Shown here: one piece after another, positions 6,161 to 9,775 of the stretch | Position numbering within the stretch: position 1 is the stretch's first letter | Layout: each line of letters opens with the position of its first letter | DNA from: Candidatus Bathyarchaeota archaeon | GTDB lineage: Archaea > Thermoproteota > Bathyarchaeia > Bathyarchaeales > B26-1 | Length of the DNA: 9,775 bases | Direction of reading: 5' to 3' | Assembly (NCBI GenBank): GCA_018396795.1 | Contig: JAGTRH010000014.1 | Coordinates: 1 to 9,775 of the forward strand | Position numbers and translations under genes: made by a program | Notes under the pieces: generated by a model | Database searches by the model: none | Told to the model about the DNA's origin: nothing | The model's input: the letters and a program-made list of their open reading frames with translations, nothing else

Positions 6161-7765
6161 TTAGGAGAGAAAAGCTTCCAGTACTTGATCGGCTTCCTCT
6201 TCTGGTAATGGTATGCCGGTCACCTTCGCCGCCCTCTCGGTTAGCGCTATTAAATCGCTCCTGTCAAGTAAACTGATCTTCCACTTTCTCGCTCCAGCCA
6301 TTAGCTGCTGTAAGCCAACCTTAACTCTATCCATGTAAGTGTATAGGCCGACTGCACCCCAAGGAACCTCCTTAAACCTATCGCCAAATATAGCTTTCAG
6401 GTCAGGTGCCGCAATAAAGAATTTTTCAGGCGTTTTTCCAAAGGTTTCCTCAAAATCCTTTGGTAGCTGCCCCTTCTCGGCTAGCTCTGCAAAGTATGAT
6501 GCTTTCATAACCGCCGTTATCGGCGCCCTACCCATTAAAACTGCCTTAACGTGTGGTCCACTACCAAAGTTGCTTATCGCGATCGCCTTAAATATTTGGG
6601 TCTCATCCATAAACCCTCCAGCTATAACTATGTCCGGCACATACATACCCTTCTTTCTGAGAATTTCCGCGCACCTTAAGACCTGGGTCTCAAGATAAAC
6701 GGTTGGCGTCCCCTGCTCATTCATCATCGGAACTGGGCTCATTCCGGTTCCGCCGCCAGCTCCATCAAAGACAACGTAGTCTACTTTCGCCTCAGACGCA
6801 ACCTTCATCGTAAACGCGACCACTGCCGGCTCATAATTGCCAGTCTTTAGACTCACCTTCTTAGCCCCCTGCTCCCTAAGCCACTCAACATCCTCAATAA
6901 AATCTTTCTCCTTTGGCATACCAACCCTACTATGTCTCTCAAATGTTCTGAAGACACTTTGCTTAAATGCTTCCTGGACGTTCTTATCCTCAGGATCCGG
7001 TATAACGATATAGCCTCTCTTCTTCAACATGAGAGCCCTTTCTAGACTGCCTATCCTAACCTCCCCACCTATTGCTTTTGCTCCCTGACCCCATTTCCTT
7101 TCAATGATGTCGACTTCCAGCCTAGATATAGCGTAGACGTCAACTCCTAAACGTTGATCTTCAACATTAGTTTGAACGGCTATGCCCCCATACTTTCCAT
7201 CCCAGAACTTCTTAAATGCCTCAACCCTCCTCTTGAGCTCCGCCGAATGAGTAACTTTTCCATTAGTGATCACTGCTTCCGGATCCATACCGCAAATATT
7301 CTCGCCTATAGTGACAATTATTCCGGAGGTAGCGCCGCCTATTGCAAGGCTATCCCAATTAGCTTTAGCAACCTCTGTTGAGCCGTATGCTCCTATTATA
7401 ACAGGTATCTTGAGCGGTATGCCAGCAACACTTGTTTCAACATTAACATTTGGGAATAACGCTATGTCTGGATCTGGCTCTATACCTTCAGCTCCTAAAA
7501 GTCTCGCCTTAATGTTAAAATGCGACCAGTCTAATCCATAGTCCTTTAAGGAGCCGGCCGTACTCTTCCCAAAAATATTCGGATCTGGATAAAGTGCTTC
7601 ACGCCCCCTAAAAGCTGACAATGAAACCTCGCAGATGAAGGGACACTCTCTAATGCATAGAGGACATAGGCCGCTGGATGGGCAGGTATCCTCAACCCTT
7701 GTTCTGGTATTAGTAGTCGACATGGAATTTAGGTATGAAGAATTCTTCTGCACAGGGTTCGGCAT
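6161..7765 (-). CDS. FMN-binding glutamate-synthase-like protein (GltB central/FMN domain)
   Basis: This 534-residue protein is first in the operon. From about residue 75 to 490 it follows the alpha/beta-barrel FMN domain of glutamate synthase: IIGAYGSTEVAKANWDS-like and GGATSG segments, KVSLKTGN at 303-310, DGAGGGTGMSP at 334-344, IAGGFMD near 381-387 and VLMGRAP at 409-415. The glutaminase and GXGXG domains of full GltB are absent, as in split archaeal versions. The C-terminal [3Fe-4S] signature normally following the GRA strand is also missing; that stretch has no cysteines. Instead five cysteines cluster at the N-terminus (C28, C34, C37, C41, C45), possibly an Fe-S site. It may take electrons from the Nfn-like subunits to make glutamate or another product; the reaction is not proven. 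ATG 7765 has GAGGTG 7 bases upstream. Confidence 0.88.
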   Translation of the reverse strand: MPNPVQKNSSYLNSMSTTNTRTRVEDTCPSSGLCPLCIRECPFICEVSLSAFRGREALYPDPNIFGKSTAGSLKDYGLDWSHFNIKARLLGAEGIEPDPDIALFPNVNVETSVAGIPLKIPVIIGAYGSTEVAKANWDSLAIGGATSGIIVTIGENICGMDPEAVITNGKVTHSAELKRRVEAFKKFWDGKYGGIAVQTNVEDQRLGVDVYAISRLEVDIIERKWGQGAKAIGGEVRIGSLERALMLKKRGYIVIPDPEDKNVQEAFKQSVFRTFERHSRVGMPKEKDFIEDVEWLREQGAKKVSLKTGNYEPAVVAFTMKVASEAKVDYVVFDGAGGGTGMSPVPMMNEQGTPTVYLETQVLRCAEILRKKGMYVPDIVIAGGFMDETQIFKAIAISNFGSGPHVKAVLMGRAPITAVMKASYFAELAEKGQLPKDFEETFGKTPEKFFIAAPDLKAIFGDRFKEVPWGAVGLYTYMDRVKVGLQQLMAGARKWKISLLDRSDLIALTERAAKVTGIPLPEEEADQVLEAFLS

Positions 7766-7772
7766 GCACCAT

Positions 7773-7778
7773 CACCTC
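7773..7778 (-). promoter_or_regulatory. Ribosome binding site of the FMN protein gene
   Basis: GAGGTG on the minus strand, 7 bases before ATG 7765. An ATG at 7772 is nearby but out of frame, so the site supports 7765. Confidence 0.6.
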
Positions 7779-7803
7779 AATCGGCATATGGTTACCTATT
7801 ACC

Positions 7804-7813
7804 AAAATATAAG
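7804..7813 (-). promoter_or_regulatory. Probable promoter (TATA and BRE) of the four-gene operon
   Basis: On the minus strand CTTATATTTT is preceded by a purine-rich AGAAAAA block that fits an archaeal BRE. A start about 25 bases downstream (near 7783) would leave a leader of under 20 bases ending in the GAGGTG site. No GGAA/TTCC palindrome lies beside it. Confidence 0.5.
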
Positions 7814-7827
7814 TTTTTCTTTTAGGA

Positions 7828-7929
7828 ATGATATTGGCTGAAAAATATCCCATTGAATGTGGTCGTGTTCTGGACTCAGCTAGGCTAGCTGCGCTGGGAT
7901 ATTATGAGGGCATGGGTCAAAAGGCCTGA
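7828..7929 (+). CDS. Possible 33-residue open frame, divergent from the operon
   Basis: ATG 7828 to TGA 7927-7929 encodes 33 residues with protein-like composition (AEKYPIECGRVLDSARLAAL, then GYYEGMGQ). It lies divergently from the operon, only 62 bases from its start. There is no proper ribosome binding site (AGG one base away), so it would have to be leaderless from the A/T-rich block at 7804-7812, which better serves the opposite strand. It could be a remnant of a larger gene. I recognise no family. Confidence 0.2.
   Translation: MILAEKYPIECGRVLDSARLAALGYYEGMGQKA
7877..7891. repeat. Perfect 7-1-7 palindrome
   Basis: CAGCTAG-G-CTAGCTG is an exact inverted repeat with a one-base centre. 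It lies about 110 bases upstream of the operon's start codon and inside the 33-codon frame. An operator role is possible, but one perfect 15-base palindrome is not far above chance in a window this size. Confidence 0.25.
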
Positions 7930-8114
7930 TCCAGAAAGATAAGCTTTTTCAACCAAAACAAATTAGACTTCTTTTACGCTTATATGTGCCTTCCCTCCTC
8001 CAAAAATCGCCACAACCAGCATAAAATTCAGAATGGGCTGAATTATTCAGGTGCAGTCTTTTTATAGGACGAGAAACTTAATTTATATAACAGTAAAGCA
8101 GTCCGAAATTAGCT
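7930..8114. other. Spacer without a convincing gene; contains a strong TATA-like sequence
   Basis: A+T-rich stretch between the 33-codon frame and the tRNA termination zone. TTTATATA at 8082-8089 is a good archaeal TATA match and nearly symmetric, so its direction is uncertain. Read leftward it would serve a 19-codon frame on the minus strand (ATG 8022, stop 7963-7965; residues LVVAIFGGGKAHISVKEV after the Met). Read rightward it would make antisense RNA over the tRNA. Neither is supported beyond this. Confidence 0.3.
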
Positions 8115-8140
8115 GATTTTCAAAAACGGGGAAAGAAAAT
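8115..8140 (-). terminator. T-rich termination zone of tRNA-Ser
   Basis: Read on the minus strand, the bases right after the tRNA contain ATTTTCTTTCCCCGTTTTTG and then AAAATC. Such T-runs directly behind a tRNA are the usual archaeal termination signal. Confidence 0.55.
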
Positions 8141-8144
8141 TGGC

Positions 8145-8234
8145 TGGCGCCGGGTGCGGGATTTGAACCCGCGCGGCCGATAACCGGCCACAGGCTTAGC
8201 AGGCCTGCCCCCTACCGGGCTAGGGTAACCCGGC
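8145..8234 (-). tRNA. tRNA-Ser, anticodon GCU
   Basis: A complete type II tRNA of 87 bases plus an encoded CCA (8147-8145). Acceptor arms GCCGGGT (8234-8228) and ACCCGGC (8155-8149) pair fully, and the base before CCA is G, as expected for serine. The D arm has CCC/GGG and GG in the loop; the anticodon arm is CAGGC-CTGCTAA-GCCTG with anticodon GCT, reading AGC and AGU codons. A long variable arm GGCCG-GTTAT-CGGCC marks the serine/leucine class, and the T arm is GCGGG-TTCAAAT-CCCGC. There is no intron. The stems are nearly all G-C in an A+T-richer setting, pointing to a hot habitat. No clear TATA box is seen upstream (toward higher coordinates). Confidence 0.97.
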
Positions 8235-8447
8235 GGTTATGATTTCATTTATTTTCTACAATTAGAGAATTGCCTGATGGAATATTTCTGTATTTCGCCT
8301 TACCTTTGCTATTTAGTTTAATGTTTCTATGATTTAGGCTCTTTTAATGCTTCTTTCGGCTACTTATGAGGTCTTGCGCTGTCAAGTCTTCTATATTAAT
8401 TGGAGCTTAGTGTGATATTTTTAAGAGTGCCTATATCGCTTTTGGTA
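8235..8447. other. Spacer, nothing recognised
   Basis: About 210 A+T-rich bases upstream of the tRNA with stops in every frame and no convincing promoter, hairpin or RNA motif. Confidence 0.4.
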
Positions 8448-8658
8448 ATGGTCCGAGTGATTTTGCAGAAACTAGTGACGAAAAACTGCATCATCAACTT
8501 TAATAACGCAAAAGTTGTTAAAGAAGGGTGACGATATATGCTTCACGATTGCTGACGCTCTTGAACTACTATGTGACCAAATTGCTTGAAGTTATTGAGA
8601 AAGAAATCAAATACTTTTCCTGCTATTTAGAGTGTATGCATCGGTTAAATTTGAAATA
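8448..8658 (+). pseudogene. Possible decayed reading frame
   Basis: Three overlapping open stretches read like one broken gene. ATG 8448 runs 27 codons to TGA 8529 and ends ...NFNNAKVVKEG. In another frame 8527-8586 reads GDDICFTIADALELLCDQIA. In the third, from about 8588, the frame reads EVIEKEIKYFSCYLECMHRL and stops near 8658. Joined, they would give a short helix-rich protein of roughly 70 residues, vaguely like a small DNA-binding protein, but no family is recognised. An inverted repeat CAACTTT/AAAGTTG (8495-8501 and 8511-8517) lies inside. Chance open stretches remain quite possible. Confidence 0.25.
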
Positions 8659-8669
8659 AAAAAGAGGGA

Positions 8670-8844
8670 GAGGGGGATTCAATTCTTCAGTTTAGAGATC
8701 TAATTGAATTATATCTGTATACTGGAGCCATTGAATTAGAGGGGTTCGGGAAATAAGTTGTAATATGACTGTAACCATGAATCTTGAGGATAAACGCTGA
8801 AAATCTATTAGCCATGTTCGCATCACTTCACTCGAATCCCCCTC
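8670..8844. repeat. Separated inverted repeat enclosing 153 bases
   Basis: GAGGGGGATTC (8670-8680) and its exact complement GAATCCCCCTC (8834-8844) flank a gene-free stretch. Inside, ATTCAATT (8677-8684) can pair with AATTGAAT (8702-8709). A purine run of 20 bases (8658-8677) leads into the left arm. Such arms could be the ends of a small decayed mobile element or of a structured RNA, but no target duplication is seen and an 11-base match at this distance can occur by chance. Confidence 0.25.
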
Positions 8845-8928
8845 AAAATTAGAATGATTCCGCATTATATTTATGGCTTATTAAGTCTATTTACAGATTT
8901 CTATTATGGAAAAATACCAATAACTTTA

Positions 8929-8936
8929 TTTATAAA
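8929..8936 (+). promoter_or_regulatory. Candidate TATA box
   Basis: TTTATAAA within ACTTTATTTATAAAATTTTG is a good archaeal TATA match. A start near 8958 would lie 10 bases before the GTG of the 42-codon frame at 8968. Confidence 0.4.
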
Positions 8937-8967
8937 ATTTTGAATGAGGGATAACGGCGTATAGCAT

Positions 8968-9096
8968 GTGTTTGTTAAGCGCGTAATGAGAGATGGGAGA
9001 ATTTTGAGGAGTGAAAATTTTCTTGATAAGCCTCAGGTTAAGGCGAGAATGTGGATTAAACTAGATAGGAGACTTCCTCGTTTTTTAATGGTTTGA
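8968..9096 (+). CDS. Possible small basic protein, 42 residues
   Basis: GTG 8968 to TGA 9094-9096 encodes 42 residues, strongly basic (many Arg and Lys), with a coding-like middle such as RDGRILRSENFLDKPQVKAR followed by MWIKLDRRLP. An in-frame ATG at 8986 is an alternative start. It lies just downstream of the TATA-like element at 8929-8936, but no ribosome binding site is at normal distance from either start (GAGGG at 8946-8950 is 17 bases from the GTG), so leaderless or short-leader translation would be needed. No family is recognised; it could be a gene fragment. Confidence 0.3.
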   Translation: MFVKRVMRDGRILRSENFLDKPQVKARMWIKLDRRLPRFLMV

Positions 9097-9300
9097 CCTA
9101 GTAAGTCTGGTCTAACAGCCGAGGTTATCGCAATATAAATCTGCCGTCCCTCTGCTAGGGGTAAAGGAGTGTTAACGGCAAACTGCATAAAGAACCACTC
9201 TGATGGATTATACGCAAAGTTAAATAAACGCTTATAGCAAAGAAGGGAATGCGAGGATTCTAAAATAGAAATTTAAGCAGATTGAACAAAATGAGAGAAA
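9097..9300. other. Spacer with a small nested stem structure
   Basis: No coding frame is convincing here. TGCCGT (9142-9147) pairs with ACGGCA (9175-9180) and encloses CCCT-CTGCT-AGGG (9148-9160), a possible folded RNA of about 40 bases. No box C/D or H/ACA signature could be matched to it. Confidence 0.25.
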
Positions 9301-9307
9301 ATAAAGG

Positions 9308-9316
9308 TTTAATTTA
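9308..9316 (+). promoter_or_regulatory. Candidate TATA box for the terminal gene region
   Basis: TTTAATTTA preceded by the purine-rich AATAAAGG. A start near 9338 would precede the AGGGGA site (9345-9350) of the 25-codon frame and place the GGAAC palindrome inside the leader of the secreted-protein gene. A second A/T block, AATTAAATC around 9330, is an alternative. Confidence 0.4.
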
Positions 9317-9356
9317 TGAAATAAAGCGCAATTAAATCTCTTTTAGGGGAATTAGG

Positions 9357-9434
9357 ATGTTTGGAACGGTTTGGAACGCGGCGTTCCGCAGTGTTCCTTA
9401 TCTCCAAGTTTCTGCATATTTTCTGGCGAGGTGA
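9357..9434 (+). CDS. Possible 25-residue upstream frame (leader peptide)
   Basis: ATG 9357 follows AGGGGA (9345-9350) by 6 bases, a normal ribosome binding distance. The frame runs 25 codons (starting FGTVWNAAFRSVPYLQ after the Met) to TGA 9432-9434. Its stop lies inside the GAGGTGA site (9428-9434) of the next gene, whose GTG is 7 bases further on. This layout would couple the two translationally. It overlaps the GGAAC palindrome, so its codons may simply reflect that element. No homology is recognised. Confidence 0.3.
   Translation: MFGTVWNAAFRSVPYLQVSAYFLAR
9363..9397. promoter_or_regulatory. Symmetric element of four GGAAC/GTTCC half-sites
   Basis: The core GGAACGC-G-GCGTTCC (9373-9387) is a perfect palindrome. 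Outer arms GGAAC (9363-9367) and GTTCC (9393-9397) sit exactly symmetrically around the same centre, base 9380, each five bases from the core. It lies 45-79 bases before the GTG of the secreted-protein gene. It could bind a regulator as a double dimer or fold as an mRNA hairpin. The core is GGAA-N7-TTCC, close to the GGAA-N6-TTCC operator reported for methanogen NrpR. Confidence 0.5.
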
Positions 9435-9441
9435 TGTGGGC

Positions 9442-9775
9442 GTGAGTGTAAAGAGTTTGAGGTTTGTTGCAGCAGCTCTATTAGCAGTTCTGCTAGTCTC
9501 CGTCGTTGCCCAAGCGTTCCCGATGGCTCCAGCATCCGCTGGAGATGATGGAAGAGAGAGGGCTGAAGCCGTAGTTAACGCTGCATCTAAGGCTGGGGAG
9601 CGTGTTGTCACCTTTGTGGAAGCGATAAAAGCGAATTCAACGCTCATTGAATTAATCAATGGCTCAAGCCTAAAAGATGCATTCTGGGGAAATGTTTCAC
9701 GTATAGAATATGGAATGACGCTACTAAATGATGCCAAAGAGGATCTTGAGGGAGGCGATTATACTGATGCAATAA
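9442..9775 (+). CDS. Secreted helix-rich protein, 5' part only
   Basis: The gene runs off the window end after 111 codons. GTG 9442 is chosen because GAGGTGA (9428-9434) lies 7 bases upstream; a GTG at 9436 is too close to it. Residues 1-25 look like a signal peptide: K4 and R7, a hydrophobic core (FVAAALLAVLLVSVVAQA) and an A-Q-A cleavage site after 25, with A-S-A at 31-33 as an alternative. The mature part begins with a short Pro/Ala linker, then alternating helical stretches rich in Ala, Glu, Lys and Leu (40-64, 77-103) ending in LEGGDYTDAI. The helix-then-G-x-Y-x-x-A pattern resembles archaeal extracellular proteins built of repeated helical hairpins. The function is unknown; no lipobox cysteine is visible. 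Confidence 0.8.
   Translation, partial: MSVKSLRFVAAALLAVLLVSVVAQAFPMAPASAGDDGRERAEAVVNAASKAGERVVTFVEAIKANSTLIELINGSSLKDAFWGNVSRIEYGMTLLNDAKEDLEGGDYTDAI

Noticed and set aside
7766..7830. An NrpR-type operator at the promoter of the four-gene operon
   Set aside because: No GGAA...TTCC pair at suitable spacing is present on either strand in this stretch.
8145..8234. tRNA-Leu instead of tRNA-Ser
   Set aside because: Both have long variable arms, but the anticodon is GCT (serine AGY codons) and the discriminator base is G.
8670..8844. An insertion element bounded by the 11-base inverted repeats
   Set aside because: No transposase frame, no flanking target duplication, and an 11-base match at this distance is not far from chance; kept only as a repeat.
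8235..9441. CRISPR array or box C/D RNA
   Set aside because: No regularly spaced repeats occur, and no properly spaced RTGATGA/CTGA box pairs could be found on either strand.
9309..9737. 142-codon minus-strand frame opposite the secreted-protein gene
   Set aside because: It mirrors the plus-strand gene, which has a signal peptide, ribosome binding site and coding-like composition; the antisense product is Ser/Thr/Ala-rich without motifs.

Overview
This window looks archaeal. The evidence is an NrpR/DUF128-type nitrogen regulator (a family centred on archaea), an intronless tRNA-Ser with encoded CCA and almost entirely G-C stems, TTTATATA-like promoter elements, purine-rich GGTG/GAGG ribosome binding sites, GTG and TTG starts, and T-rich stretches instead of classical bacterial hairpin terminators. 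The G-C-rich tRNA in a moderately A+T-rich genome suggests a thermophile. A Thermoproteota/Bathyarchaeia-like or methanogen-related lineage fits best, but the sequence does not fix this.

Left part, plus strand (1-3392): the C-terminal end of glutamine synthetase (glnA), then glutamine-dependent NAD+ synthetase (nadE), then a 465-base gap rich in pyrimidines with degenerate repeats, then a single-sensor-domain NrpR-like regulator. The nrpR-like gene converges on the next operon with only 20 bases between stop codons.

Middle, minus strand (7765 down to 3413): a compact four-gene operon. In transcription order it encodes an FMN-binding glutamate-synthase-like protein, a small cysteine-motif protein of unknown function (TTG start), an NfnA/SudB-like FAD/[2Fe-2S] subunit, and an NfnB/GltD-like FAD/[4Fe-4S] subunit that overlaps its neighbour by 20 bases. 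The spacings (16, 16 and -20 bases) argue for one transcript and probably one complex. Both Nfn-like subunits depart from the family's nucleotide-binding motifs: GRGVA instead of GGGVG in the small subunit, and G-A-R-G-M-D instead of GGGNVAMD in the large one. The FMN protein lacks the C-terminal [3Fe-4S] cysteines and the glutaminase domain of true glutamate synthase, and carries a different N-terminal cysteine cluster. This is the best candidate here for an undescribed system: a flavin/Fe-S electron-transfer complex related to glutamate synthase and NfnAB, possibly with unusual electron partners.

Right part (7766-9441): about 1.7 kb with no confident protein gene except for tRNA-Ser(GCU) on the minus strand and its T-rich 3' region. 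It holds a few short open frames, what may be a decayed frame (about 8448-8660), candidate promoters and inverted repeats.

The window ends in the 5' part of a gene for a secreted, helix-rich protein (GTG start, 9442). It is preceded by a 25-codon frame with its own ribosome binding site and by a striking symmetric element of four GGAAC/GTTCC half-sites centred on 9380.

Together, glnA, nadE, the NrpR-like regulator and the GltB/Nfn-like operon point to a nitrogen and redox neighbourhood: ammonia fixed into glutamine, glutamine amide used for NAD, a 2-oxoglutarate-type sensor, and a flavoprotein complex linked to glutamate or pyridine-nucleotide/ferredoxin metabolism. The last link is inference.
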